64,000 nucleotides of DNA from Asticcacaulis sp. AC466 (GCF_000495815.1 NZ_AWGE01000011.1:51732-115731), one strand, 5' to 3'; shown: positions 7,894 to 17,931, numbered from the stretch's first letter. The notes: generated by a model not told the origin, from the sequence alone. Numbers and translations are program-made.

Positions 7894-10509
7894 ATGATTA
7901 CCGAAGCAGACACGGATTTCCCTAAAAGGGGGATAATAAAAGCGGGGCGTTGGCTGACAATATGTCTGCTGGGCGTGTTCTGTTGTGTGTTACTGCCTAT
8001 GTCCAGGCAGGCGTCAGCGCGGGAGGTTGGCGCAACCACCCCACCATACCATGACAAGCTGGCAAGGGTTTACGACACGGTATCTGCCACACCGTTTGTC
8101 TATACGCCAAATGAGGTCGACAACTATGGTCAGGTGGCCATGGCCTTGTCCGGTGACGAGCGCATATATGCGCTCTGGCGGGTCCTGTATGCTTATAAGA
8201 CCAATCAGAATGAGGCCAAACTTATGGCCTGGCACGATCGCATCATGCAATTAGCCCAAAGCGAGAACGATAGTAATCTCGACCTGCTCGCCCGCTTCAT
8301 GCTTCAAACCTATCAGAATGAAACCAATGGCTATGACACGCTGACCGAAAGGGAGTGGGCGACCTACATGGCGTCTTCGGATGTCGCGCTGCAGAATATC
8401 ACGACCCTGGAACGCATCAGGCAGTTGCAATACAGTTTCCAATGGGCCGAAGCCATCGATCTGGGCGAAAATCTGATCGTTCGGCTGCACGCCCAGGGCA
8501 AGGCGGCTGAGGGGTTGCTTAGCGTGGCGCAGCAAAGTCTGGCCTATAATATGATGAATGTTGGCGATTATAAAGCCTACGCCGATCATATGCTTGCCTC
8601 GGCGCAGTTATCGCAAACCAATGCCTTCTTCCTACAAAAAATGGATATGTTGTATGATCTGGCCTATTTCGCGGCCCAGAATAACGATATCGATCTGGCG
8701 CAGAAGCTTCAAAAGCTCTACGCGGGCTACGTCGCCAAGTATAGCATTTCCGATTTGCGCGCCTGGGATCGCGAACTGTGCGCTGTGGTCAGTGACAAGA
8801 GCGGCAACTATGCTGCGGTTATCCAGTGCCTGGAGGGATCTGCGGTCATTCAAGGCGTCGTCAACGGCCCGCATGACGCCTACACTCTGCGCCTGATCAC
8901 CAACGCCTATGCGCGACTCTATGACGTCAATCGCACGCGCTTCTATTTAAGCAAGCTACAGACCGTCCCGGAGGCCATCTATCCGCGTGACCGCCTTTTC
9001 GAAAAATATATAGGTGCCTACCTCAAGGCGGCCGGAGGTCAGTACGAGTTGGCGTTCCGCGATCTGGGTGACTATGCGCTCGATGTGCATCGCGATGACC
9101 AGAACAAGGGGATCGCAGCCGTTCAGGACATGTATAAGGCGCTCCGCAAGGAACTAGACAGCCAGACTGCCGAAAGCCGTCTTCTGGTCAAGCAGGTCCA
9201 GATGGGCAACCTTCTGCTTGGTGCTGCCGGACTGATTGCTTTCCTTTTACTTGTTATCGTGGCTGGCGGCGGTCTTTGGGTATGGCGGATGCGGCGGATG
9301 CAATGGCATCTGCGCGACGCGCATGAACATGCCGAAGCGGCTAACGCCGCCAAATCGCGCTTCCTGGCTGTGATGAGCCATGAACTGCGCACACCGCTGA
9401 ACGGTGTTCTCGGCATGGCGCAGGCTTTGAAGAAAGAGGAACTCAACGACGTTCAACGAGAACAGGTTGAAATACTGGTCGATTCCGGCCAGACCCTGCT
9501 CGTCCTTTTGAACGACGTGCTGGACATGTCGCGCATTGAAGCCGGAAAGATCGAATTGGCGCCGACGCCGTCCACAATGAAGGACATGATCGAGCGGGTC
9601 ATCAATACCTACAGCTCCTTGTTGGACGGCAAGGATATCATGCTGCGTTATGAAATCGCTGAAAATGCGTGCGGGGCGATGATGTTTGACGTCCTGCGTG
9701 TTTATCAGTGCCTGTCCAACCTGGTATCCAATGCGTTGAAATTCACTGAAAAAGGGACCGTTCGGATTTTGACGTCGGCCGAACATCACAAAGACGGCGG
9801 CTTCAAAGTCCGTGTTGAAGTGCGAGACACCGGTATAGGCATGTCTAAAGCTACGCTCGACAAGCTTTTTGAAGCCTACAGCCAGGCGGATGCTGGCACG
9901 ACGCGGAAATATGGCGGTACTGGTCTCGGACTGAATATAAGTCGTCGACTGGCGGAATTGATGGGCGGGTCATTGAGCGTCACAAGCGAAGAAGGAAGCG
10001 GCTCCACATTCGTGATGACCTTTGAAGCCGGAGAGGTTGTCGCCTCGACCAAAACCGCGGAAACGGAACCGTCTGTACTGACCCACGATGAAAACGAGGA
10101 CTTACCAGGTATGAAAATCTTACTCGTTGATGATCATCCGGTGAACCGAAAGGTGGCGCGCTTGTTTCTTGAGCCGTTCGGCTTCGTCATTACTGAAGCT
10201 GTCGACGGCCGTGAAGCTCTTGATCTGGACATGTCACGCTTCGACCTGATCCTTATGGACTTGAACATGCCACGGATGGGCGGACTTGAAGCCACACGCA
10301 TCTTCCGCACCCAAGAAGCCGAAGGTAAGCACGTTCCGATCGTTGCCTTGACGGCCGATGCCATGCATGACCAGATCGAAGCCTGCATGGCTGCCGGAAT
10401 GGATGCCCACATCTCTAAACCGATCATCATGGATAATCTGGTGGATACGGTGGCCCGCCTGTTGCGCCTGCAGGATGATACCGGCGCAACGAAATCGGAA
10501 GTTGCCTGA
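7894..10509 (+). CDS. membrane hybrid sensor histidine kinase
   Basis: 871 residues. An N-terminal membrane/signal segment (about 17-43) is followed by a roughly 390-residue periplasmic region rich in helical, TPR-like sequence (many Ala/Tyr/Leu pairs, no named domain), then a second membrane helix (about 437-465). The HisKA domain has phospho-His in AVMSHELRTP (about 496). The HATPase has N-box LVSNALKF, G1 DTGIGMS and G2 GGTGLGL. A C-terminal receiver starts KILLVDDHPVN with acceptor Asp in LILMDLNMP (about 788). It should sense a periplasmic cue and relay phosphate to an unlinked phosphotransferase or regulator. The upstream secreted-peptide gene is a possible but unproven ligand source. 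Confidence 0.9.
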   Translation: MITEADTDFPKRGIIKAGRWLTICLLGVFCCVLLPMSRQASAREVGATTPPYHDKLARVYDTVSATPFVYTPNEVDNYGQVAMALSGDERIYALWRVLYAYKTNQNEAKLMAWHDRIMQLAQSENDSNLDLLARFMLQTYQNETNGYDTLTEREWATYMASSDVALQNITTLERIRQLQYSFQWAEAIDLGENLIVRLHAQGKAAEGLLSVAQQSLAYNMMNVGDYKAYADHMLASAQLSQTNAFFLQKMDMLYDLAYFAAQNNDIDLAQKLQKLYAGYVAKYSISDLRAWDRELCAVVSDKSGNYAAVIQCLEGSAVIQGVVNGPHDAYTLRLITNAYARLYDVNRTRFYLSKLQTVPEAIYPRDRLFEKYIGAYLKAAGGQYELAFRDLGDYALDVHRDDQNKGIAAVQDMYKALRKELDSQTAESRLLVKQVQMGNLLLGAAGLIAFLLLVIVAGGGLWVWRMRRMQWHLRDAHEHAEAANAAKSRFLAVMSHELRTPLNGVLGMAQALKKEELNDVQREQVEILVDSGQTLLVLLNDVLDMSRIEAGKIELAPTPSTMKDMIERVINTYSSLLDGKDIMLRYEIAENACGAMMFDVLRVYQCLSNLVSNALKFTEKGTVRILTSAEHHKDGGFKVRVEVRDTGIGMSKATLDKLFEAYSQADAGTTRKYGGTGLGLNISRRLAELMGGSLSVTSEEGSGSTFVMTFEAGEVVASTKTAETEPSVLTHDENEDLPGMKILLVDDHPVNRKVARLFLEPFGFVITEAVDGREALDLDMSRFDLILMDLNMPRMGGLEATRIFRTQEAEGKHVPIVALTADAMHDQIEACMAAGMDAHISKPIIMDNLVDTVARLLRLQDDTGATKSEVA

Positions 10510-10606
10510 CCGTTCACGCCGATTTGGCTAGGGTTCGCATAAAACGGACTGTATACTTCCTGAAAGGTCCCCATATTTGAGGGGTATCTGTTTCGGGGAG
10601 GCCCAA

Positions 10607-11563
10607 TTGCTGCAATCCATTTCTATTTTCGGACCGGTAACCTTGGTTATCGTCGTCCTCGGCATTATGCTGTTGTTCAGCATCATCAAGATCGTGCCGC
10701 AGGGATATGAGTTCACCATCGAGAATTTCGGTCGCTATACCCGAACTCTCAAGCCTGGTATCGCGTTTCTAACGCCGTTCGTTGAGGCTGTTGGCCGTCG
10801 GGTCAATATGATGGAGCGGGTGTTCGATGTGCCGCAGCAGGACGTGATCACGAAGGACAATGTGAACGTCAAGGTTGATGGCATTGTTTTCACTCAGGTT
10901 ATAGACGCGGCTCTGGCGGCGTATCGCGTCGATAATCTCGATAATGCGATTACGCAACTCGCCATGACCAATCTGCGCACCGTGGTGGGGGCTATGGAAC
11001 TGGATGAGGTTCTGTCCCAGCGTGATGCCATTAATTCCAGGCTGCTGAATGTCATCGATCATGCGACATCGCCATGGGGTGTGAAGGTCAACCGAATTGA
11101 AATCAAGGACCTCAAGCCGCCACATGACATTACGGATTCGATGGCGCGCCAGATGAAGGCCGAGCGGGAGCGTCGCGCTTTGATCATCGAGGCCGATGGC
11201 GAGAAACAGGCGGCGGTGGCGCGCGCCGAGGGGCAGAAACAGGCAGCGGTGCTTGAAGCCGAAGGCCGCAAGGAGGCCGCCTTCCGCGACGCCGAGGCGC
11301 GCGAGCGGTCCGCCGAAGCGGAAGCCAGGGCGACCGACATGGTGTCCCAGGCCATTTCCAAAGGAGACGTCAACGCCATCAACTACTTCGTGGCGCAGAA
11401 ATATGTCGAAGCGTTTGGCAAGTTCGCCGACTCGAACAACACCAAGACTCTTATCCTTCCGGCCGACATGTCGTCGCTGGCCGGCACAATCGGCGGCATT
11501 TCCGAATTGATCAAATCCGTCGCCACTGATCCCGTCAAACCGGCGCCCGCTAGGAAGGCGTAA
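10607..11563 (+). CDS. SPFH/band-7 protein (QmcA-like paraslipin)
   Basis: 318 residues: one N-terminal membrane helix (about 5-26), an SPFH domain beginning [20 protein letters not shown] (about 30-200), then an Ala/Glu/Arg-rich coiled coil with repeated [24 protein letters not shown] units (about 195-250). It is a prohibitin/stomatin homologue of the YbbK/QmcA type that assembles membrane microdomain scaffolds. The TTG start at 10607 is preferred because GGGGAG lies six bases upstream; a TTG at 10577 lacks such a site. Four bases separate it from the NfeD-type gene, the standard partner. Confidence 0.9.
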   Translation: MLQSISIFGPVTLVIVVLGIMLLFSIIKIVPQGYEFTIENFGRYTRTLKPGIAFLTPFVEAVGRRVNMMERVFDVPQQDVITKDNVNVKVDGIVFTQVIDAALAAYRVDNLDNAITQLAMTNLRTVVGAMELDEVLSQRDAINSRLLNVIDHATSPWGVKVNRIEIKDLKPPHDITDSMARQMKAERERRALIIEADGEKQAAVARAEGQKQAAVLEAEGRKEAAFRDAEARERSAEAEARATDMVSQAISKGDVNAINYFVAQKYVEAFGKFADSNNTKTLILPADMSSLAGTIGGISELIKSVATDPVKPAPARKA

Positions 11564-11567
11564 GGCC

Positions 11568-12056
11568 ATGGATCTAAGCAACATTTTGCTGATAGGGCCG
11601 GTGGGGATTAACGCTTTTTGGGTGTGGTTCGTCTTCGGTTTATTGTTGCTCGGCGTTGAGGTGTTTCTCGGCACGCAGTGGCTGCTGTGGGCGGCGGCGT
11701 CCGCCGGGGTGGTGGCCGTGGTCTGCCTGACTGGGTTACCGTTCGGCTTTTTCTTCCAAGCATTGACGTTCGCGCTTCTCAGCCTGGCCATGGGTATTCT
11801 GACGCCGAAATTCATGAAAGTCGCTTCGCACAGCGCCGATATCAACGATCCTCACCGCCGGATGGTCGGCAAACAGGCGCACGTCCTGAGCGGGTTTGAG
11901 CTGGTCGCGGGTGGCGAACGGACCGGTCGTGTCAGCTTCGACGGCGTCGAATGGCCGGCTGTATTGGTCGAAACAACGGGCACCGCTCTGGCGGCGAATG
12001 ATCGCGTCGTCATCGAACGCATTCACGAGGGGCGCGTTTTCGTTCGTCGCACATAA
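11568..12056 (+). CDS. NfeD-like membrane protein (YbbJ type)
   Basis: 162 residues. Three or four membrane helices in the first 85 residues (FWVWFVFGLLLLGVEVF, LLWAAASAGVVAVV, FALLSLAMGIL) are followed by an OB-fold domain containing GKQAHVL, GRVSFDGVEW and ERIHEGRVFV. This is the short NfeD1b form without a protease domain. It is paired with the SPFH gene directly upstream, an arrangement conserved across bacteria, and is expected to act with it in membrane quality control. No Ser protease motif is present. Confidence 0.9.
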   Translation: MDLSNILLIGPVGINAFWVWFVFGLLLLGVEVFLGTQWLLWAAASAGVVAVVCLTGLPFGFFFQALTFALLSLAMGILTPKFMKVASHSADINDPHRRMVGKQAHVLSGFELVAGGERTGRVSFDGVEWPAVLVETTGTALAANDRVVIERIHEGRVFVRRT

Positions 12057-12125
12057 TCGCGACGATAATATTTCCCTTACGGCAATGGGGTTTGCGGATA
12101 AGAATTGATTTGCCAGGGTAAAAAA

Positions 12126-12164
12126 TCGGGTTTCCTATGTCGCAAAAGACAAGAGGAAACCCGA
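12126..12164 (+). promoter_or_regulatory. hairpin covering the ribosome-binding site
   Basis: Arms TCGGGTTTCCT (12126-12136) and AGGAAACCCGA (12154-12164) are perfectly complementary over 11 bp. Inside, TGTC (12138-12141) can also pair with GACA (12148-12151). The right arm contains the only purine-rich ribosome-binding sequence (GAGGAAA) and ends two bases before the ATG at 12166. In mRNA this would hide the ribosome-binding site. It could instead be a DNA operator palindrome, or terminate the nfeD transcript, though there is no T-run. Confidence 0.55.
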
Positions 12165-12165
12165 C

Positions 12166-12975
12166 ATGGCTCATGATGATCAATGTCCGTTACGCCCCCA
12201 TATTTCCGATGCCGAATGGAAGACTCGGTGCGAATTAGCGGCGCTCTACCGCCTCGCGTCCCTGTTCGGTTGGGACGATCTGATTTTCACGCACATTTCG
12301 GCCCGCGTTGCGGGCCGGGACTCGCTGGTAAAACAGGCGGACGGAAGCTATGCGGCCTCTGATACCGATCATTTCCTGATCAATCCCTACGGCACCTTCT
12401 TCAACGAGATGAAGGCCTCGGACCTGGTCAAGGTCGATATCGACGGGCGCATGGTCACGGAGGTGCCCGTCATGATCAATCCGGCCGGCTTTACCATCCA
12501 CAGCGCCATTCACGGCGCCCTGGCCGACGCCCATTTCGTCATGCACCTGCATACGGATCACATGACCGCCGTGTCGGCGCAGGCCGAGGGTCTGTTGCCA
12601 CTAACGCAAAACGCCCTGCTGCTGCGTCCTCAACTCACCTACCACGATTATGAAGGGGTGGCGCTGGATTTGGAAGAGCGGGGGCGGTTGGTTGCCGATA
12701 TCGGCCAGAAACGCATTCTTATGCTGCGTAATCATGGCACCCTGACCTGGGGAACGACGGCGGCGGAAGCCTTTGTTATTATGTACTTCCTTGAACTGGC
12801 CTGTCGACAGCAGGTCATGGCGCTTAGCGCCGGTCGCGGTGGCGTCCTGGAAGTGGGACAGGCCGTACAGGACAAGGTTGCCCCCCTGTCGGGCGGCATC
12901 GGCTTTGTCGGCGGTTTAGTCTGGCCTGGTCTTATGCGCAGGCTGGCGCGGGAAGCGCCAGGCTATGATTCTTAG
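12166..12975 (+). CDS. class II aldolase/adducin family protein
   Basis: 269 residues, one domain. Zinc-binding His residues are seen in VMHLHTDHMTAV and in LRNHGTLTWG, the usual HxH plus distant H of the L-fuculose-phosphate aldolase fold; SDTDHFLINPYGTFFNEM is the anion-binding region. This length class (aldolase II, adducin-like) includes many members of unknown substrate. It is cytoplasmic. The start is fixed by the ATG two bases beyond the hairpin arm. It is the last + strand gene before a convergent cytochrome c gene. Confidence 0.85.
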   Translation: MAHDDQCPLRPHISDAEWKTRCELAALYRLASLFGWDDLIFTHISARVAGRDSLVKQADGSYAASDTDHFLINPYGTFFNEMKASDLVKVDIDGRMVTEVPVMINPAGFTIHSAIHGALADAHFVMHLHTDHMTAVSAQAEGLLPLTQNALLLRPQLTYHDYEGVALDLEERGRLVADIGQKRILMLRNHGTLTWGTTAAEAFVIMYFLELACRQQVMALSAGRGGVLEVGQAVQDKVAPLSGGIGFVGGLVWPGLMRRLAREAPGYDS

Positions 12976-12978
12976 GAC

Positions 12979-13512
12979 CTACTGGCTTGAAGCGGTTTCC
13001 GACGCTCCAGCCGATGCCGTTGCCGGCGGAACATAAGGAGTAGTTTCCAGCTTGAGATAGGCAATCAGGTTGCGCCGATCGGTCTCATTCTGAATGCCGG
13101 CATAGCTCATTTTCGTCCCCTTCACGACGGCTTGCGGCGCAGCAAGATATGTATCCAGCGTGTCAAAATCCCAAACGACATTGTGCCGTGTCATCGCCTC
13201 GCTGAAGGTGTAGCCAGGCTCAGTTCCTGACTTGCGTCCGAAAACACCGTACAGGTGTGGTCCGACCAGGTTCATCTTGTCGGCGGAAATCGTATGGCAG
13301 GAGCGGCATTTTCCGAACTGAATCTGTCCAGCGTTCAGGTCGGCTGTGTTGTACGGGGCGGGGAAGGTGGCCTGAATCGCCGCTTTTTCGGCGTCGGTGT
13401 ATATGTGCGGCGGCGCTAGGGCGATGTCCTGGCCGTTATCATTGTCCGCCGTACGTTGGCAGCCGCTTAAGGCCATGGTCGCCAATATGAGAAATACCAC
13501 CTGCTTCATCAT
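12979..13512 (-). CDS. class I cytochrome c lipoprotein
   Basis: 177 residues. A lipoprotein signal ends in LSGC near residue 17. A single c-type heme site CRSCH is followed by VGPHLYGVFGRKSG and an axial-Met candidate in KGTKMSYAG, the cytochrome c2/c550 layout. The C-terminal tail is Ala/Ser/Thr rich. It would carry electrons in the periplasm while lipid-anchored. The start at 13512 or 13509 fits GGGAC upstream; ATG 13527 is also in frame. Confidence 0.9.
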   Translation of the reverse strand: MMKQVVFLILATMALSGCQRTADNDNGQDIALAPPHIYTDAEKAAIQATFPAPYNTADLNAGQIQFGKCRSCHTISADKMNLVGPHLYGVFGRKSGTEPGYTFSEAMTRHNVVWDFDTLDTYLAAPQAVVKGTKMSYAGIQNETDRRNLIAYLKLETTPYVPPATASAGASETASSQ

Positions 13513-13659
13513 CTTGTCCCGATACATGCATACTTAGATCGGAACTCTTACGTCAGTCCGGCAGGTTTGGCGATATGGGAATTGCATTTGATATCCAGCC
13601 GCGATGATGAAAGTCGCAGGCTGCCGCTTTACGCCAGACCGAGCGCTTCGCCAGCTGCG

Positions 13660-14151
13660 CTAGAACAGCGACGGGGTTTCGAAATCGAGTAGTTTCTGCT
13701 TGAGCGGCAGTCCGCCGCCATAACCGGTGAGGGTGCCGCTCTTGCCAATGACGCGGTGGCAGGGAATTATCAATGCGATAGGGTTTTTGTTGTTGGCGCC
13801 GCCAACCGCCCGGGTCGCCTTGATATCGCCGACGGCCTTGGCGATTTGTTGATATGACCAGGTTTCGCCGAAGGGTATATCGCACAGCGCCTGCCACACT
13901 TTATGCTGGAACGGCGAGCCTTGCGGCTTCAGAACTAGGTTGAAGTCTGTCCGCTTTCGCTCAAAAAATTCGTGGACTTGACGGGTCACCTCCTTGAGCC
14001 GGTTCGGCGCATGTTCGGCCCGGTCCCTATGAGCCAAGCGAGTCGTCATTTCGCTGTTCAGAAACGTAAATTCCATGACGGCACCGTCTTCGTCCACGGC
14101 GGCCGCGGCCATACCAAATGGCGTTTCGATGTGTGAGAAATATAGGCTCAT
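13660..14151 (-). CDS. ogt: methylated-DNA-protein cysteine methyltransferase
   Basis: 163 residues. The acceptor-cysteine motif IPCHRVIGKSG is intact, preceded by FQHKVWQALCDIPFGETWSY with the helix-turn-helix used in base flipping. The N-terminal part (SHIETPFGMAAAAVDEDG) is the short Ogt-type domain. It repairs O6-alkylguanine by transfer to its own Cys, once. The start MSLYFSHIETPFG (14151) matches the family start; 14166 is an alternative. Confidence 0.93.
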   Translation of the reverse strand: MSLYFSHIETPFGMAAAAVDEDGAVMEFTFLNSEMTTRLAHRDRAEHAPNRLKEVTRQVHEFFERKRTDFNLVLKPQGSPFQHKVWQALCDIPFGETWSYQQIAKAVGDIKATRAVGGANNKNPIALIIPCHRVIGKSGTLTGYGGGLPLKQKLLDFETPSLF

Positions 14152-14304
14152 GACGAACGGTCTCATGGAAAGTGGCGATTCTCAAATCACCGTTTGGCTA
14201 TCGTAGGCGCCTGTTTATACCGAGACCGCTCCCGAAGACGTGTCTTTAGTAAAACGGAAACTCTTATTACTGTACATTAATTCTTCTGGAAATTGAGTAT
14301 TTGC

Positions 14305-16068
14305 ATGGCCGACCCCCCCTTTGAAAGCGTGCCGAAAATCGACAATCCATCGCAGTCCTATACCCGAGCGATGGAATATCTGGTTGGCGTGGTTCAGGCA
14401 CTGTCTCAAGCCCGTGACGTCGGCGAAGTGGCGGTCATTGTTCGAAATGCGGCGCGGAATCTAACCGGTGCCGATGGGGCGACCTTCGTCCTGCGTGACG
14501 GGAACGCCTGTTATTATGCTGATGAAAACGCCATCGCGCCCTTGTGGAAGGGGAAGCGGTTTCCAATGGAAATGTGCGTCAGTGGATGGGTTATGCTCAA
14601 TCGGCAAGCGGTCACTATTCCTGACATTTACCAGGACGCGCGCGTTCCAACGGAAGCCTATCGGCCGACGTTCGTCAAGAGTCTGGCGATGGTGCCTATT
14701 CGGCGCGAGGCGCCCATCGGCGCTATCGGCAATTATTGGGCAGTTAACCGGACACCGACTTCGGAAGAAATGGCCATTTTGCAGGCCTTGGCCGACACCA
14801 CTTCGGTCGCCCTGGAAAATATTCAGCTTTACGATACGCTGCGCGAAAAGGTGAAAGCCCTTGAAGCGCAGCAGGCGCGTATTCAGGCTCAGCATGAAAC
14901 GCTTGAGGTATTTACCCGGGCGCTGGCGCACGATTTGCGTGAGCCGGTTCGCACGGTCCGTTCTTTTTCCGATCTGATTGTCGAAGGCGGCGGTACGCCG
15001 GAAACCCGCCCCGACTATTTCGATTTTATTCGAAAAGCCGCTGACCGAATGGCGATGCTGATCGATACCGTTTTTCTCTATACGCAACTCGACGACCCGT
15101 CTCGTCTGGTGCGTAAGCCTTGTGACATGAATGATGTGGTTCAAGCAGCGAAGGAAAATCTGGCGCATCTGATTATTGAACGTGGCGCTGGTGTGACATA
15201 CGATATCCTGCCAAAACTATCCGCGCACCCGACCCATATGATGCAGGTTTTGCAGAACTTGATTGCCAACGCCATTCACCACGGTCCAGAAGGCGTAAAG
15301 GTCCATATCTCGGCCGAGCAGGGCGAGGATGGCTGGCAGTTCAGCGTTCTAGACGACGGACCCGGGATTGCCGCCAACGACACGACACGGATCTTCCAGC
15401 CTTTCAAGCGTCTGAATCAGAATGAGGAGGGGGCTGGGCTGGGCCTGTCATTGTGCCGCAAGATCGTCGGTCTGCATGGTGGGCGAATCTGGTGTGAATC
15501 GACAGTAGGCAAGGGTGCCAAATTCATATTCACCCTGCCGCCGCCGGACTCCGACCAAAAAAATATTGACCGTAGAACGGATAAATGGATGACCCGGGAC
15601 AATTTAGCCACCGACGGTTCAACTCAGGAAAAACTGGCCAACGTCCTCCTGGTCGATGACAGGAAATCAGATGTGGAACTCACGCGGGTTTTTCTGCAGG
15701 TGCGTGACAAGATGAAGTTTAACCTATCTGTGGCGAATGGCGCGCGTGAAGCGCTGGAGGCACTGAAACAGGCGCGTAGCCGCGATGAGAAGATTGACCT
15801 GCTATTGCTGGACATCAACATGCCTGGAATGGACGGGTTTGAAATGTTGGAAAAGCTTCAGGCAGACGACAGCCTTAAGCATGTCGCGGTTATCATGTGC
15901 ACCGGATCCACCTACGATCAGGATCAGATGCGGGCGCGCGAACTAGGCGCCTCGGGTTATATGGTCAAGCCAGCGTCCCTGGCTCAACTGAAGCCGATGC
16001 TGGACGCAATTCCGGCGTTGAGACTGAAAGGCGACGGTGAGTCGGTGCACTTGACGCGGGCGGCGTAG
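14305..16068 (+). CDS. soluble GAF hybrid histidine kinase
   Basis: 587 residues with no membrane segment. A GAF domain (about 40-175) is followed by a short coiled coil, HisKA with phospho-His in RALAHDLREPVR (about 209), HATPase with NLIANAIHHG, DDGPGIA and GAGLGLS, then a C-terminal receiver (about 445-575) with acceptor Asp503 in LLLLDINMPGMDG and Lys in MVKPAS. The order GAF-kinase-receiver and the DLREPVR form of the H-box match the bacteriophytochrome-type kinase group. The GAF domain has no obvious chromophore Cys that could be assigned. The ligand is unknown. Confidence 0.88.
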   Translation: MADPPFESVPKIDNPSQSYTRAMEYLVGVVQALSQARDVGEVAVIVRNAARNLTGADGATFVLRDGNACYYADENAIAPLWKGKRFPMEMCVSGWVMLNRQAVTIPDIYQDARVPTEAYRPTFVKSLAMVPIRREAPIGAIGNYWAVNRTPTSEEMAILQALADTTSVALENIQLYDTLREKVKALEAQQARIQAQHETLEVFTRALAHDLREPVRTVRSFSDLIVEGGGTPETRPDYFDFIRKAADRMAMLIDTVFLYTQLDDPSRLVRKPCDMNDVVQAAKENLAHLIIERGAGVTYDILPKLSAHPTHMMQVLQNLIANAIHHGPEGVKVHISAEQGEDGWQFSVLDDGPGIAANDTTRIFQPFKRLNQNEEGAGLGLSLCRKIVGLHGGRIWCESTVGKGAKFIFTLPPPDSDQKNIDRRTDKWMTRDNLATDGSTQEKLANVLLVDDRKSDVELTRVFLQVRDKMKFNLSVANGAREALEALKQARSRDEKIDLLLLDINMPGMDGFEMLEKLQADDSLKHVAVIMCTGSTYDQDQMRARELGASGYMVKPASLAQLKPMLDAIPALRLKGDGESVHLTRAA

Positions 16069-16169
16069 ACTGCTTACGACATACTTATCTTTGCCGGTAA
16101 AATAGGCCGTGCATCTTCACCGCGACGCAATGCCTAATGCGGCATCGCGTTTGTCAGGGAGTGCAGGTT

Positions 16170-16550
16170 ATGCGAAATCATCCGGAACATATTAAGGTTT
16201 GCATCGAGCTGTGCTGGCAATGCCGCGATACCTGTCAGGACACCTTTTATAACCATTGCCTCGATATGGGTGGTGCCCACGTTGGACATGACCATGCGCT
16301 GGTCATGAATGACTGCATTCAAGCTTGCCAGACGGCAGCGGATTTCATGACGCGGAACTCTGAACATTATCTCGCTGAATGTGCGGCCTGCGCGGAAATA
16401 TGTGAGGCTTGCGCAGAGTCTTGCGATGCGTTCGACTGCGATGAAATGAAGCGGTGCGCGGCTATGTGTCGCCGGTGCGCACAATCCTGTCGTGACATGA
16501 GCCAAATGCCACAAATAGCTTTGCCCCACGGCCAAATGGTCACCCAATGA
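16170..16550 (+). CDS. Cys-rich four-helix bundle protein (Csp/DUF326 type)
   Basis: 126 residues with about 16 cysteines in helix-spaced pairs ([39 protein letters not shown]) plus several His ([12 protein letters not shown]). This is the pattern of the DUF326 four-helix-bundle copper storage proteins, in which Cys line the bundle core and bind Cu(I). No signal peptide, so a cytoplasmic Csp3-like form is likely. ATG 16170 is chosen over 16137 because GGGAG and AGG precede it. The last codons overlap the next gene (ATGA), implying coupling. Confidence 0.85.
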   Translation: MRNHPEHIKVCIELCWQCRDTCQDTFYNHCLDMGGAHVGHDHALVMNDCIQACQTAADFMTRNSEHYLAECAACAEICEACAESCDAFDCDEMKRCAAMCRRCAQSCRDMSQMPQIALPHGQMVTQ

Positions 16551-17857
16551 AGATCGCAACGTCTCTGTTGGCCCTCTCAGGAGCCTGTCTTTTAACGGCC
16601 TGCGGTGAAACAGCAAAAATACCACTGTCCGAAGGCTTTGGCCCCAATCCAAAATTGCCTGCGCCAAACAAGACGCTTCTTCCGACGGTAAAGGTGGCCG
16701 ATGCGGTGGGCTGGCCAGATGGCGGAAAGCCCATAGCCGCACCGGGCCTGTCCGTCGACGCCTTTGCCCGCGGTCTGGATCACCCGCGATGGATATACGT
16801 TCTGCCGAACGGCGACGTGCTTGTTGCCGAAACCAACGCGCCGCCGAAGCCGGACGATGCAAAAGGCATCAAGGGGTTCTTCATGAAGGCCATCATGAAG
16901 AAGGCGGGTGCGGGACCGCAGAGTCCCAATAAGATTTTGCTGCTTCGCGATGGTGATGGAGACGGTAAAGCCGAGTTGCAGACTGTGTTGTTGAACGGTT
17001 TGAACTCGCCGTTTGGCATGGCGCTGATCGGGGATCAGCTCTATATCGCCAATACGGACGCCGTCGTAAGGTTCCCTTACCATAGCGGAGATACGCAAAT
17101 TACCGCGCCGGCCACTAAGGTCGTGGACCTACCCGCCGGCACAATCAACCATCATTGGACCAAAAACATTCTTGCCAGCCCAGATGGGCACAAGCTGTAC
17201 GTCACGGTTGGATCGAATAGCAACGTGGCTGAAAACGGCATTCCCGCCGAGACGGAACGGGCAAATATTCTGGAAGTTGACTTAACGACCGGCCAAAAGC
17301 GGATATTTGCCTCCGGTCTGCGCAATCCCAATGGCATGGCCTGGCAACCACAGTCCGGCGCCCTGTGGACGGTCGTCAACGAGCGCGATGAGATTGGCAG
17401 CGACCTCGTGCCCGACTATATGACATCCGTGAAGGACGGCGCCTTTTATGGCTGGCCATATAGCTATTACGGGCAAAATGTCGATGTCCGTGTGAAACCG
17501 CAGGACCCCAAAAAGGTCGCCAGCGCAATCAAACCAGACTACGCTCTCGGGCCGCATACCGCATCGCTCGGCTTGACCTTCAACACCGGCAAACTAATGC
17601 CACCAAAGTATGCCGATGGGGCGTTTGTCGGTCAACATGGATCGTGGAATCGGAATCCCCCGAGCGGATACTCGGTTATTTTCGTGCCGTTTTCAGGCGG
17701 AATGCCGTCTGGCGCACCTGAAGATATTCTCACGGGATTTTTGAAGGATGCAAAAGCGCAAGGCCGGCCTGTCGGTGTAGCAATTGATGGCAAGGGGGCG
17801 CTGTTGGTGGCCGATGACGTTGGAAATGTCATATGGCGCGTGACACCTTCGCGTTGA
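16547..17857 (+). CDS. PQQ-type sorbosone/glucose dehydrogenase lipoprotein
   Basis: 436 residues. The lipoprotein signal peptide ends in LLTACG (Cys about 19). The rest is a six-bladed propeller of the soluble glucose/L-sorbosone dehydrogenase family, with [63 protein letters not shown] and [22 protein letters not shown]. Such enzymes use PQQ and calcium to oxidise sugars or aldehydes in the periplasm. The start codon overlaps the stop of the Cys-rich gene, so the two are likely made together. Confidence 0.88.
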   Translation: MKIATSLLALSGACLLTACGETAKIPLSEGFGPNPKLPAPNKTLLPTVKVADAVGWPDGGKPIAAPGLSVDAFARGLDHPRWIYVLPNGDVLVAETNAPPKPDDAKGIKGFFMKAIMKKAGAGPQSPNKILLLRDGDGDGKAELQTVLLNGLNSPFGMALIGDQLYIANTDAVVRFPYHSGDTQITAPATKVVDLPAGTINHHWTKNILASPDGHKLYVTVGSNSNVAENGIPAETERANILEVDLTTGQKRIFASGLRNPNGMAWQPQSGALWTVVNERDEIGSDLVPDYMTSVKDGAFYGWPYSYYGQNVDVRVKPQDPKKVASAIKPDYALGPHTASLGLTFNTGKLMPPKYADGAFVGQHGSWNRNPPSGYSVIFVPFSGGMPSGAPEDILTGFLKDAKAQGRPVGVAIDGKGALLVADDVGNVIWRVTPSR

Positions 17858-17931
17858 CGCAATCAGTAGTATCGGGGCGATTGTGGACGTATCCCGATCC
17901 GATTCAGGCAGATCAGGATACGCTTTAAGGC

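Noticed and set aside
13553..13897. 114-codon minus-strand frame over the ogt 3' end
   Set aside because: Different frame of the same strand as ogt, Arg/Gln-rich with no family; a shadow of ogt coding sequence.
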